NCBI RefSeq assembly: GCF_000186465.1
Contig: NZ_GL636091.1
Location: 1,250,981 to 1,314,980, forward strand
Length of the DNA: 64,000 bases
Reading direction: 5' to 3'
Origin: Streptococcus australis ATCC 700641
Lineage (GTDB): Bacteria; Bacillota; Bacilli; Lactobacillales; Streptococcaceae
Part shown: piece after piece, positions 41,167-49,633 of the stretch
Numbering within the stretch: the stretch's first letter is position 1
How the letters are laid out: each line of letters opens with the position of its first letter
Made by a program: the position numbers and the translations under genes
Notes under the pieces: model-generated
The model's database searches: none
The model's input: only the letters and a program-made list of their open reading frames with translations
What the model was told of the DNA's origin: nothing

Positions 41167-41412
41167 ATGGGCACACTTGGTTATGTTTCGGCATATGATA
41201 GATATTTTGTTACTGGAATAAGATCTCAAAAGATCGCAAGTGGAATCTATAACATTAAATCTATTTTATAACTAGTAAATTTTTATGAGAAAAACATAGA
41301 ACAATTAGATTCAGTCCAAAAGAATTTTATTGTTGCTGATATGCTATATCCTCAAATGAAAATTCTTGATATGGGATTTCGGCAGATTGGTTTTGACCTA
41401 GATAATAAATAA
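41167..41412 (+). pseudogene. Decayed gene fragments, unknown family
   Basis: Within the 595-bp gap after the AbiE pair, one frame opens at ATG 41167 and reads YDRYFVTGIRSQKIASGIYN before a stop. A second frame at 41281-41412 reads EKNIEQLDSVQKNFIVADML and ends GFRQIGFDLDNK. Both look like real protein but are too short and disconnected to be intact. The remaining 41413-41731 stretch has only scattered short frames and no gene I can support. Confidence 0.4.
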
Positions 41413-41731
41413 CTATTTACATCTAAATCTGGAGCTAATTAATGGATTTACTTTTAAATGGTGTGTTTCACCTTACAGAAAAAGTAAAGAACAATAGTAA
41501 AAGATAATTTACCAAAAAAGATTTTTGGAATTCGTAGAAAACATAGTAACTATGAATCCGAGGAGATTAGTTTTGATTGATAGTAAATTTTAATTGAATA
41601 AATTATTAGCCTTCGGAGTACTATGTACCACATATTATTTTTATAGTTAAGAAAAGGACTATACAGCATTCTATCAAGATATTTTTACATAGATGATACT
41701 GCATTTTGAATTATAACAAAGGAGTACTAAC

Positions 41732-42076
41732 ATGCCGAAATATACCGACGAAGATATTAGAAAATTAAATAAAATCACATTAAAAATAGCAGGTGATTAT
41801 TTAGGTATAAGTTCACAGGCAGTTGCTATAGGTCTTAGAAATAATCTTCTCCCAATTGGTTTTGCTATTCATAATGAAGAAAGAGACAGACGTTTCACTG
41901 AGAGTTGGTCATATCATATTATCGCTGAAAGAATGATTTCATACAATCACGGTAAGCTATCAGAAATCCGTGTTGAGAATATTGAAACTAGTTTAGATAA
42001 AATTATAGAGGAATTTAATGGTTTAAAACAAGATTTACTTTTTATATTAAGCGAAAATGCAGAAGTGAAGAATTAG
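41732..42076 (+). CDS. Small probable DNA-binding protein
   Basis: This 114-residue protein begins MPKYTDEDIRKLNKITLK and then IAGDYLGISSQAVAIGLRNN, a plausible helix-turn-helix of the excisionase or MerR style. A predicted helical C-terminus follows (ETSLDKIIEEFNGLKQDL). AAAGGAG precedes the ATG. It lies about 75 bp before a second unknown protein with its own putative DNA-recognition N-terminus. The function is unknown; candidates are a recombination directionality factor or a regulator. Confidence 0.6.
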   Translation: MPKYTDEDIRKLNKITLKIAGDYLGISSQAVAIGLRNNLLPIGFAIHNEERDRRFTESWSYHIIAERMISYNHGKLSEIRVENIETSLDKIIEEFNGLKQDLLFILSENAEVKN

Positions 42077-42151
42077 AAGTTTTTGAATTTGCGTTTTCGC
42101 TTGGTAAATATAAAAATGGTGATGTAAAGTATAAGGGTAAAGGTGTTTCAA

Positions 42152-43435
42152 ATGAAGATAATAAAGACCTTTTCTAGAGAAGAACTCTATGAAGAAATCT
42201 GGGAGATAAGTGCGAAACAAGTTTCATTGAAATATGATTTAAGTTATTCTGACTTACTCAAGAAATGTAAAGAATTTGAAATCCCAATTCCAAAGGGTAG
42301 TTATTGGTATCGTAAGAATACTGGACAAGACTTAAGTGAACTTATCGTTCCATTACCACAAAATAACATAAATGAGGTTCATATTGATAGAAAAAGTTTA
42401 AAGAACAGTAGAATTAAAGCTGCTAAATATAAAGAAGATAGTACGGAAGATAAAAAAGAAGATACTGTTAAACTTGATACAACTAGTATAAGAAGTTCAT
42501 TATCATTCTTAGAGGACGATAAAATAGAGCGTATTATTGAAACAGTTTCGAATCTAAACCAGTCTCCAAATAAGAGATTACATAAATCTGTAGCTAATCT
42601 AAGGGATAAAATTGCAGAGTGGAATAAGAGGGAAAAAGCTGCTTCCTATCCTTACTTTGATTCTAGGCACAGATATAATGATTTAAAAGAACCTAAGTTT
42701 GTAAAAAATATTTCACTAAATTCTCTTCCACGTTTATATCGCTTTTTAGATACACTAGTTACTGTTATTGAAAGAATCGGTGATAATGTAACTTCAGGTT
42801 GGGATATTCAAATTGATAAGGACATTGTTCGTTTTGAAGTTATAGAATCAACAGATAAAGTAATTCATGAATTAACAAAAGAAGAAGCTAAAGAACTAGC
42901 AGAGTACAATGATAGCATTAAGTTTAATGGATATGCTTATAAACCAAGAATAAAGAAGTATGACTATATAGCAAATGGAAAATTTCGATTTAAGATAATA
43001 GATGGTAAATACATTAAAGATACTAAAGAAATCTCGATTGAGGAATTAATCCCAGAAATAATTGTTTTAATTTACCAAGAGTATTATAAAGTTAAGAACT
43101 TACGACTTGAACGTGAAGAGAGAGAAAGACTATACGAAGAAGAACAAGAGCGAAAAAGAAAATTACAAAATAAAATCGAAGATGAGAAGAATCGGACAAT
43201 GTCTCTTCTTAATATGTTAGAAGATTTTCAAACTGCAAATGATTTAAGATTGATGGCAGATAAACTAGAGATAGCAGGCAATCTTAGTAAAGAAGAAATT
43301 GATTGGATTAGATCCAAAGCTGACTGGATCGACCCAATAGTTTCTTCAACAGACGAATTACTAGGAATTAGAAATCATGAAAATTCTAGAGAACAAAAAG
43401 AACAATATCTGAGTGAGAAAAGGTACTACTGGTAA
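42152..43435 (+). CDS. Conserved uncharacterised protein, SREELYE-IW N-terminal motif
   Basis: This protein of about 427 residues starts with a motif seen in a widespread uncharacterised family: FSREELYEEIWEISAKQVS, then YDLSYSDLLKKCKEFEIPIP and GSYWYRKNTGQ, which looks like a helix-turn-helix. A long charged coiled coil lies near residues 325-370 (REERERLYEEEQERKRK), followed by a short acidic C-terminal domain. ATG 42152 follows AAAGGTG. It is found on mobile DNA in many bacteria; its role is unknown. A terminator follows. Confidence 0.6.
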   Translation: MKIIKTFSREELYEEIWEISAKQVSLKYDLSYSDLLKKCKEFEIPIPKGSYWYRKNTGQDLSELIVPLPQNNINEVHIDRKSLKNSRIKAAKYKEDSTEDKKEDTVKLDTTSIRSSLSFLEDDKIERIIETVSNLNQSPNKRLHKSVANLRDKIAEWNKREKAASYPYFDSRHRYNDLKEPKFVKNISLNSLPRLYRFLDTLVTVIERIGDNVTSGWDIQIDKDIVRFEVIESTDKVIHELTKEEAKELAEYNDSIKFNGYAYKPRIKKYDYIANGKFRFKIIDGKYIKDTKEISIEELIPEIIVLIYQEYYKVKNLRLEREERERLYEEEQERKRKLQNKIEDEKNRTMSLLNMLEDFQTANDLRLMADKLEIAGNLSKEEIDWIRSKADWIDPIVSSTDELLGIRNHENSREQKEQYLSEKRYYW

Positions 43436-43472
43436 CTTTTTCGTTAAAACATTTTAGCGAAGCGATAATGAC

Positions 43473-43497
43473 AAGCCTTGATTGTAAGGCTTTTTTT
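43473..43497 (+). terminator. Rho-independent terminator
   Basis: AAGCCTT pairs with AAGGCTT around GATTGT and runs into seven T residues. It closes the 41732-43435 pair. Confidence 0.85.
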
Positions 43498-43516
43498 GCA
43501 TATTCCAATAAAGAAC

Positions 43517-43568
43517 TTGACATTAATAGTTACTTCCACTACAATAGAATTACATACCTTCGGTATGT
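43517..43568 (+). promoter_or_regulatory. tetR promoter and operator O1
   Basis: TTGACA (43517-43522) and TACAAT (43540-43545) are spaced by 17 bases. The perfect palindrome ACATACC-TTC-GGTATGT lies at 43552-43568, over the predicted start site. Two more copies of this operator lie before the downstream transporter genes. Confidence 0.85.
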
Positions 43569-43583
43569 TAGAGAGGGACTAAA

Positions 43584-44213
43584 ATGGCAAGGAATAGAAA
43601 CTCACATGAAACTAGAAAAAAAATACTAGAGGTCTCCAAAAATTTATTTTTAGAAAAAGGATTTGATAATACGTCAATACAAGATATCATAGATGGCTTA
43701 GGTGGACTAACAAAAGGTGTTATCTATCATCATTTTGAGTCTAAATATGATATACTTCAAACAATCATTAGCGAAAATAATCAAGAAATTTTAAATTATA
43801 ATTGGAGAGGAAATACTGGATTAGAAAAGATACAAAATTCTTTGATGGACTCTTTCTCTAATTTTGAACACCAAAGGCTCGTATACTCTGCCTCAATCAT
43901 GCTAAGAAGTCCACGTTTGTTAGGGGAGCAGTATCTAGGTCTATTTTCTGATTTTTTACCCGAAATTAGAGAAAAAGTTTACGAAGGAGTTGAAGATGGG
44001 TCTATTAAAACAGAATATCCAGAAGAGCTAGCAGATTTAATTGTTTTAACTCTAAATATTTGGATTGGTTTTCAAATTTCCGTTTTTTCATTAGTAGAAT
44101 TAAAGCGCAAAATGAATTTCATTAAACTTACTTTTGAAGGTCTAGGGGTACAGTTAATTTCTGATGAAATGATGGAGGTGATTTTCAACTTATTCGAACA
44201 CTTAAAAAAATAG
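43584..44213 (+). CDS. TetR/AcrR-family repressor
   Basis: This 209-residue protein has an N-terminal TetR HTH: RKKILEVSKNLFLEKGFDN, TSIQDIIDGLGGLTKGVIYH and HFESKYDILQTI. The C-terminal ligand domain is helical and diverged. Three copies of an ACATACCN3GGTATGT-type palindrome, one at its own promoter and two before the ABC genes, indicate autoregulation and control of the exporter operon. The inducing ligand is unknown, plausibly a peptide or drug exported by the system. Confidence 0.9.
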   Translation: MARNRNSHETRKKILEVSKNLFLEKGFDNTSIQDIIDGLGGLTKGVIYHHFESKYDILQTIISENNQEILNYNWRGNTGLEKIQNSLMDSFSNFEHQRLVYSASIMLRSPRLLGEQYLGLFSDFLPEIREKVYEGVEDGSIKTEYPEELADLIVLTLNIWIGFQISVFSLVELKRKMNFIKLTFEGLGVQLISDEMMEVIFNLFEHLKK

Positions 44214-44344
44214 TAAATAAGTCGTCGCATGACATTCTTGTTAATACTCATTTCTATTTATGTATTATCAATTGAATAAATTATCTTACATAATTTATAA
44301 TTAAAAAATAACATACTTTAAGTGTGTTATTAAAAATCTATTAT

Positions 44345-44393
44345 ACATACCGTAGGTATGTTTGTTTTTAGTATATACATACCGATAGTATGT
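44345..44393 (+). promoter_or_regulatory. TetR operators O2 and O3 before the ABC operon
   Basis: 44345-44361 is a perfect ACATACC-GTA-GGTATGT; 44377-44393 is ACATACC-GAT-AGTATGT with one mismatch. Their centres are 32 bp apart, about three helical turns. They match O1 at the tetR promoter in both arms and spacing. The rest of the 44214-44490 gap has no gene. Confidence 0.85.
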
Positions 44394-44490
44394 ATAGTGA
44401 CATTGTCTGAAGAATAAGTTTATTTTTAAATATTTGTCGAGATTAGTCTGAATAGTTTATTCTTTATTTACGCTTTGGAGGAAAGAATCT

Positions 44491-45231
44491 ATGTTGTCGC
44501 TTATTAAAATTGAATTAAATAAAGTTTCTAAATCTAAATTATTTTTAGCCTGGTTGTGTACTATATTTATAGTGTTAGGTATTACAGCAATCATTATTAT
44601 GGGTTTAGGTACTGACAATAAACTAGGAGAATTCACTGGACAGGATTCTAATGTTATTAGAGTTACTGGTAAATGGGAAGGTTGGGCAATTGTAGCTTCA
44701 TTGTTTTCATCTTTATTTACAAAAGCAGCATTTTTGATTTTCGAATCTTATTTATTGTCTATGATTATTATTGATGAATTTAAACGAAGAACAATTTTTC
44801 AGTTGTTTTCTTATCCTATTTCTAAAATAAAGTTACTATGGGGAAAAATTCTTTCAGTCATTCTAATAGCATTTATTGCACATTTTTCTGCACATTTAGT
44901 GATTCAATTATTCATTAGATTCATGGCTGTTGTAACTGAATCTAGTTATATCCCTATAGCTAGTCAATTAATTAACTTAGCTGGAATAACGTTTGCAACA
45001 GTACTAATAGGGTTACTACCATTTGTTTTAGGTGTGATTAAGCATTCAACAGCTATAACAATGCTTACAGGGCTTGGTTTAGCAGCATTACTTTCAAATG
45101 TAAGTCCAGGAAGTTTATCTAATAATATTGCTGATAACTTATTCTTCTTAATATTTGCTAGTTTCATAAGTTTAACGATTGTTTCATTTTCAATTTATAC
45201 TATTTCAAGAAAAGATATTAATATCAAGTAG
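44491..45231 (+). CDS. ABC-2-type permease subunit
   Basis: This 246-residue membrane protein has about six hydrophobic helices, beginning MLSLIKIELNKVSKSKLF, typical of ABC-2 permeases. The SYLLSMIIIDEFKRRTIFQL segment matches the first cytoplasmic loop of this family. GGAGGAAAG precedes the ATG. With the following ATPase it forms an exporter of the bacitracin/lantibiotic-resistance style. It is probably controlled by the TetR repressor through O2/O3. Confidence 0.87.
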   Translation: MLSLIKIELNKVSKSKLFLAWLCTIFIVLGITAIIIMGLGTDNKLGEFTGQDSNVIRVTGKWEGWAIVASLFSSLFTKAAFLIFESYLLSMIIIDEFKRRTIFQLFSYPISKIKLLWGKILSVILIAFIAHFSAHLVIQLFIRFMAVVTESSYIPIASQLINLAGITFATVLIGLLPFVLGVIKHSTAITMLTGLGLAALLSNVSPGSLSNNIADNLFFLIFASFISLTIVSFSIYTISRKDINIK

Positions 45232-45365
45232 CATAGTTGAGTTTAAACGAAGTCAAGTTATAATTCCTTGATGATTTCTGTAAAAAAAGAGACTGTATAA
45301 GTTAGTATTTATGCTCCGGGAAAAAAATCTTGCATTTAAAGCTGGATATAGAAAGAGAGATAGAA

Positions 45366-46103
45366 ATGAGAAATATTGTTGAAATAAAAGAAGTTTTTAA
45401 AACTATTGATAAAGAAGAAATTTTAAGTGGTATCAACCTTCAAATTGCTGAAGGAGAAATCTATGGTTTTTTAGGACCGAATGGTGCAGGGAAAACAACG
45501 TTAATGAAATGTATGTTATCCTTATCAACAATTACATCAGGTAGTATTGAAATTTTTGGGAAAAATCTACAAGAACACAGAGAAGAAATCCTAAGTCAGA
45601 TTGGAAGTATTATTGAATCACCAATTTTTTATGATAATTGCACTGCAAAAGAAATTTTGGAAATTCACGCTCAGTATATGGGGAAAAATATTATTGAATC
45701 AGATATGATAAGAGCCTTAAGAATGGTCGGATTAAAAAATACGACTAAAAAAGTAAAAGATTTTTCATTAGGAATGAGGCAAAGGCTTGGTTTAGCTCGT
45801 GCCTTTCTAACAAAACCTAAATTGTTAATTTTAGATGAGCCAATCAATGGTTTAGATCCAATAGGAATTCAAGAAATTCGAAATCTTTTGTTGTCGCTTT
45901 CTAAGGAGCATGGAATTACAATACTAATATCGAGTCATATATTATCGGAAATTTCACAGATAGCAGATAAAATTGGTTTTATCAAAAATGGAGAAATGGT
46001 AGAACAGGTCTCTATGAAAGAGATTAGGAGAGAGAATATTAACTTAGAAGAATATTTTATGTCTCATTTTCTAAATGAAATTAAGAATTATGAGGTAGAT
46101 TAA
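45366..46103 (+). CDS. ABC transporter ATP-binding subunit
   Basis: This nucleotide-binding protein of about 246 residues has Walker A GPNGAGKTT, the signature FSLGMRQRLGLARAFL, Walker B LLILDEPINGLDP and the switch histidine in ISSHILSE. ATG 45366 gives the natural MRNIVEIKEVFKT start. It pairs with the preceding permease and is separated by 2 bp from the next transporter gene, suggesting a four-gene transport operon. Confidence 0.9.
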   Translation: MRNIVEIKEVFKTIDKEEILSGINLQIAEGEIYGFLGPNGAGKTTLMKCMLSLSTITSGSIEIFGKNLQEHREEILSQIGSIIESPIFYDNCTAKEILEIHAQYMGKNIIESDMIRALRMVGLKNTTKKVKDFSLGMRQRLGLARAFLTKPKLLILDEPINGLDPIGIQEIRNLLLSLSKEHGITILISSHILSEISQIADKIGFIKNGEMVEQVSMKEIRRENINLEEYFMSHFLNEIKNYEVD

Positions 46104-46105
46104 GG

Positions 46106-47787
46106 ATGAAACAATTGATAAAGAACCATCAGAAGGCTTTCTATGCTTTCATGATATTTAATATACTGGTCCCTTTAACTAATATTGCTTTTGCTTATTC
46201 TATTAAAGGGATTATTGATAGTGGTATGTCCCATAATGAAGATGCCTTAACTCAAGCGGTACTAGTAGGAGCTAGTGTTATTTTCATCTATGCAGGACTC
46301 AACTTTATATCTCTTCGATTGAGAAATAAACTTGTTAGGCAAATCATGTCAACATACAAAAACAAGGTGTTCCAATCTATTTTAGATAGCGATTATAGAA
46401 ACTTTTCTAAAGAAAAATCAGGGAAATTTATTTCTGTATTAACTGAAAATATGAAGAAAATTGAGCAAGATTATCTACACCAGTATTTTAATATTTCAAA
46501 AAACCTTTCCTTAATGATTTTTTCACTCCTAGCTATGTTTATAGGTAATTGGTTTTTGACCTTATTAGTAATCATTGCTAGCATTATTCCAATGATGATT
46601 TCAGGATTTATTGGACAAAAATCAGCCTCTCTACAAAATAGTGCTATGATTGCAGATCAGAAGTATTTAGCTAAGGTTAAAGATATTTTAGCAGGATTTC
46701 TTGTTATCAAAAGTTTTAATGTGAAAGAGGCTATCTGTGAGGATTATAGTCATGAAAGTGAAAAATTTGATGAAATAAATTTTATAAAAGGGAAATTTGA
46801 TGTTTTAGCTAATGTTATTTCGCAGCTTTCGGGGATGATTGTTTTTTAGTAGCCTTTGGTGGAGGAATGTATCTTGTTTTTAATGGCTATACCACAATTG
46901 GAAGTGTAACAGCTATTGTTCAACTGGTCAATTTTGTAGTAATGCCACTAAATGAAGTTGGTATGGGAATGAGTAAATTCCGTGAAGGTCAGGCAACACT
47001 AGATGCATTTGAGGTAAAAGATGTAACCGAACTTCAGACTGGTGAAACGAAAGAATATTTCGATGATGTTATTTCTTTTTCAAATATAGACTTTTCTTAC
47101 CCTAATGCTGAAGAAAAAATTTTTAATCATTTATCTTTGAAGATTAAAAAAGGAGAAAAAATTGCAATTGTAGGAATGTCAGGGAGTGGGAAATCAACTT
47201 TGCTCAATCTATTACTGCGTTTTTACGATGTAACAAGTGGACATATTTCAATTGATAATCAAGATATACAAGCTATTTCAGCAGAGAGTCTTTATAACTT
47301 AATGACTATTGTTCAGCAAGACGTTTATATCTTTGATGATACTTTAAGAGCAAATATTACACTTAATCAATCCTTCACTGATGAGGAAATAAAACAAGCT
47401 GTACAGCAGTCAGGTTTAGAAAGTTATGTTTTAGAAAATGAATCTGGTCTACAAACTTTATGTGGAGAGAATGGCTCAAATCTATCTGGCGGACAAAAAC
47501 AAAGACTTAGTATTGCGCGTGCCTTGATTCGAAAAACACCAATCTTATTATTGGACGAGGCAACCTCATCTTTGGATAATCAAGTAACTACTGAAATTGA
47601 AAGTTCAATCTTGGATATTCAAAATTTGACTGCACTTGTAGTAACTCACAAGTTGAATAAGAACATTTTGAAAAAATACGATAGAATTCTCTTTATGAAA
47701 GATGGCGTTATTGTTGAAGATGGTTCTTTTAGTGATTTGATTGATAGGAGAGGTGAGTTTTATAAGTTGTTTGAGTTGAGTGTGTAA
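46106..47787 (+). pseudogene. ABC exporter (fused TM and ATPase), frameshifted
   Basis: The first part, 46106-46849, encodes a type I exporter membrane domain with about five helices ending GMIVF-stop. The second part resumes in another frame as LVAFGGGMYLVFNGYTTIG and encodes the last helix and a complete ATPase: Walker A GMSGSGKST, signature NLSGGQKQRLSIARAL, Walker B ILLLDEATSSLD. The break is in a six-T run at 46842-46847; a seventh T would fuse the parts into one protein of about 560 residues. Either a real mutation or a sequencing artefact is possible. Confidence 0.85.
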
Positions 47788-47863
47788 TTCTCTTTCGGTT
47801 TATAGTATAATTTTATAAAATACTCTATCATTTTCATTATATATTATAGAAGTTTACAGCACC

Positions 47864-48020
47864 ACATGTTGAGGCAGTATCACTGCTTGTACGAGCTGAG
47901 GCATCAGCGAAGTAGAAGCAGATGTTCTGCCCATGGGATAGCTGTCGAAGAGTAAGGAGTTTACGACGAAACGATACGGCAACAGCGAACCGCTGAGTGT
48001 GTAAGTTTGTTAGTGAAATG
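47864..48020 (+). repeat. Island element E, copy 3, plus rlmD tail
   Basis: 47864-47991 closely matches copy 1 of the roughly 130-bp element, starting ACATGTTGAGGCAGTATC and ending AACAGCGAACCGC. 47992-48020 continues as an rlmD tail (TGAGTGTGTAAGTTTGTTAG) reading [14 protein letters not shown]. It marks the boundary after the ABC operon. Confidence 0.8.
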
Positions 48021-48053
48021 TGGATAATTGTTCAAAAATCAGAAGGACTAGAG

Positions 48054-48215
48054 ATGTATATGTTGGAATTATATCAAAATCCTTATTATAAAGATCTAGT
48101 CGCATTTGGGTCCTTAAAAGAAGGAAAAGAATTTGTATCCAAAATAACTGGATATACTCTAGAAAATGAAGATGATTTTGTTCAAGGTAATAAAGTAGAA
48201 ATAACGAACATTTAG
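48054..48215 (+). pseudogene. Truncated paralogue of the 188-aa protein at 55096
   Basis: This 53-residue frame with an AGAAGGA ribosome site reads LELYQNPYYKDLVAFGSLKE then FVSKITGYTLENEDDF. It closely follows the first 45 residues of the 188-residue protein at 55096-55662 (LELYQGDYKKDLVVFDSLEE...). The C-terminal three quarters are absent. It could still be a short peptide but most likely is a truncated gene. Confidence 0.6.
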
Positions 48216-48235
48216 ATGAAAGGTTTAGAGTGAAC

Positions 48236-48727
48236 ATGAGTCTCTTATTTGAAGAATTTAAAACCATTTGTTTCCATTTAAATCGAGCCGGAATTACACC
48301 GACACTGATGGGGTCTTTGGGATTGGAATTTAGAACGAAAGAAAATTGGGGGCCGTCTGACATTGACATTCATGTGCCTGGTGACCCTAGAGGTTGGGAA
48401 GCACCTGATTATCTCAGAATTTATGACTGGGACAAGATAATGAAAGTGATGAAAGACTTAGGCTACGTCTTAATAGATATTCATGAGCATGAATTCAAAA
48501 AGGATCGAGTGAGTGTTGAATTTGGAAGTATCGATTCCTTACCTGATTTTGCAGGAGTTTCGGAATCGGATATAGAGCTTATTCACATTGAAGGCATCAC
48601 TTTTCGTCTTCCAAGTCTGGGGCAGTATCTAAGTATTTACAAAGCTTCTTCTCAAGACTCCTATCGAAATGATCACAATAACAATAAGGATTTTAAAAAG
48701 ATCGAGTGGCTGGAAAGACATTTGTAA
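48236..48727 (+). CDS. Nucleotidyltransferase-like protein
   Basis: This protein of about 163 residues has TLMGSLGLEFRTKENWGPSD followed by IDIHVPGDPRGWE. The G-S...SDIDIHV pattern resembles the metal site of minimal nucleotidyltransferases, and VSVEFGS may give the third acidic position. Function is unknown; antibiotic adenylyltransferases and MNT-type toxins share the fold. ATG 48236 is used; the GTG at 48230 is also compatible with the AAAGG site. It lies between the truncated paralogue and the VOC remnant. Confidence 0.6.
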   Translation: MSLLFEEFKTICFHLNRAGITPTLMGSLGLEFRTKENWGPSDIDIHVPGDPRGWEAPDYLRIYDWDKIMKVMKDLGYVLIDIHEHEFKKDRVSVEFGSIDSLPDFAGVSESDIELIHIEGITFRLPSLGQYLSIYKASSQDSYRNDHNNNKDFKKIEWLERHL

Positions 48728-48840
48728 ATTATCATATGAAAAGTAGTAAGTTGTAAGACTGGCTACTATGTTATTTTTATTATCATTTTTATTGGTTATT
48801 TAATTTATACTATATTGGCGAGTACTAGAATTAGTAATGA

Positions 48841-48987
48841 AAAGCAGGTGGAAAAATTGTAAAAGAGCCACTGGGACTTTTCTGGGGTGGATATCACGCA
48901 TATTTTTCGGATTTAGATGGATATTATTGGGAAGTTTCTTGGGGACCCAATTTTCAATTTGATGAAAATGGACTATTGAAATTTTAG
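48841..48987 (+). pseudogene. VOC (glyoxalase/bleomycin-resistance) C-terminal remnant
   Basis: After a stop at 48838 one frame reads AGGKIVKEPLGLFWGGYHAY followed by FSDLDGYYWEVSWGPNF, the classic last strands of VOC-superfamily metalloenzymes, including the metal-binding glutamate in YYWEV. The first two thirds of the roughly 125-residue domain and any start codon are missing. It is therefore a gene remnant lying immediately before the TfoX-N gene. Confidence 0.65.
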
Positions 48988-49008
48988 TAATTAAGGGAGA
49001 TAGCAAAA

Positions 49009-49329
49009 ATGGCTTCAAGTAAAGAATATTTAGATTTCATTTTAGAACAATTGTCCGAGTTAGAAGAAATATCATATAGAGCAATGATGGGTGAGTATAT
49101 AATTTATTATCGAGGGAAAATCATAGGTGGAATTTATGATGATAGATTTTTAGTGAAGCCTGTCAAATCTGCAATTGCGTATATGCCGAATGTAGAATAC
49201 GAATTGCCGTATGAAGGTGCAAAGGAAATGCTATTGGTAGATGATGTTGACAACAAAGAATATTTAACCGGCTTATTTAATTCAATGTATGATGAGTTAC
49301 CTGCACCAAAACCAAAGAAAAAGAAATAA
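49009..49329 (+). CDS. TfoX N-terminal-domain protein
   Basis: This 106-residue protein matches the stand-alone TfoX_N fold: YLDFILEQLSELEEISYRAM, then MGEYIIYYRGKIIGGIYDDR, then FLVKPVKSA. It ends with a lysine-rich tail (PKPKKKK). In Gammaproteobacteria full TfoX regulates competence; the short Gram-positive proteins have no proven role. GGGAGATAG precedes the ATG. Confidence 0.8.
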   Translation: MASSKEYLDFILEQLSELEEISYRAMMGEYIIYYRGKIIGGIYDDRFLVKPVKSAIAYMPNVEYELPYEGAKEMLLVDDVDNKEYLTGLFNSMYDELPAPKPKKKK

Positions 49330-49358
49330 TAAAATCTCAGTTTATCTAGGTAATACCA

Positions 49359-49407
49359 TTTAACGATAACCTTATGCGATCGTTAAAAAGCATGTGAATA
49401 TGTTCTC
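49359..49407 (+). repeat. Hairpin-containing repeat, copy b
   Basis: TTAACGATAACCTTATGCGATCGTTAA forms a hairpin similar to copy a at 39002-39049 and is followed by the shared AAAAAG...GAATATGTTC. It is placed 30 bp after the TfoX-N gene and just before another rlmD tail. Confidence 0.7.
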
Positions 49408-49415
49408 GGTGACTG

Positions 49416-49452
49416 CGCATGTCGAGTGTATGAGCTTGTTGGTAAAACGTAG
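49416..49452 (+). repeat. rlmD 3' tail copy, outermost
   Basis: CGCATGTCGAGTGTATGAGC followed by TTGTTGGTAAAACGTAG reads HVECMSLLVKRS-stop, again the end of rlmD. There is no element E here. It is the last recognisable tail and probably the outer boundary of the stacked island. The 49453-49630 stretch after it has small stems (CTCGC-GCGAG, CTCC-GGAG) but no gene. Confidence 0.75.
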
Positions 49453-49633
49453 CTAAACCTCTCGCTTTGACATTTCAAGGCGAGATGCTTCAAAGCTCCA
49501 CTGGAGATTTGAACTCCCCAAACCTTTTGAGTTCTAGGCGAATTCCTGTTTGGATGGAGTGATACTTTGGTTTGGATCTAGGCTGTGATATAGAGGTCAT
49601 GACCAGAAATAATGAAATAGAGGAGTAAAATTG

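Noticed and set aside
46841..46850. Programmed -1 ribosomal frameshift in the ABC exporter
   Set aside because: The zero-frame codons are GTT TTT TAG, not a standard X XXY YYZ slippery heptamer, and no clear downstream stimulatory structure stands out; mutation or sequencing error is simpler.
35581..48020. CRISPR array from the repeated roughly 30-bp rlmD tails
   Set aside because: Spacing is kilobases, copies diverge, no regular spacers and no cas genes; the pattern fits attachment-site duplication.
35541..49630. Intact ICE or prophage
   Set aside because: No conjugation, replication, capsid or intact integrase genes are visible; only attachment-like repeats and cargo remain.
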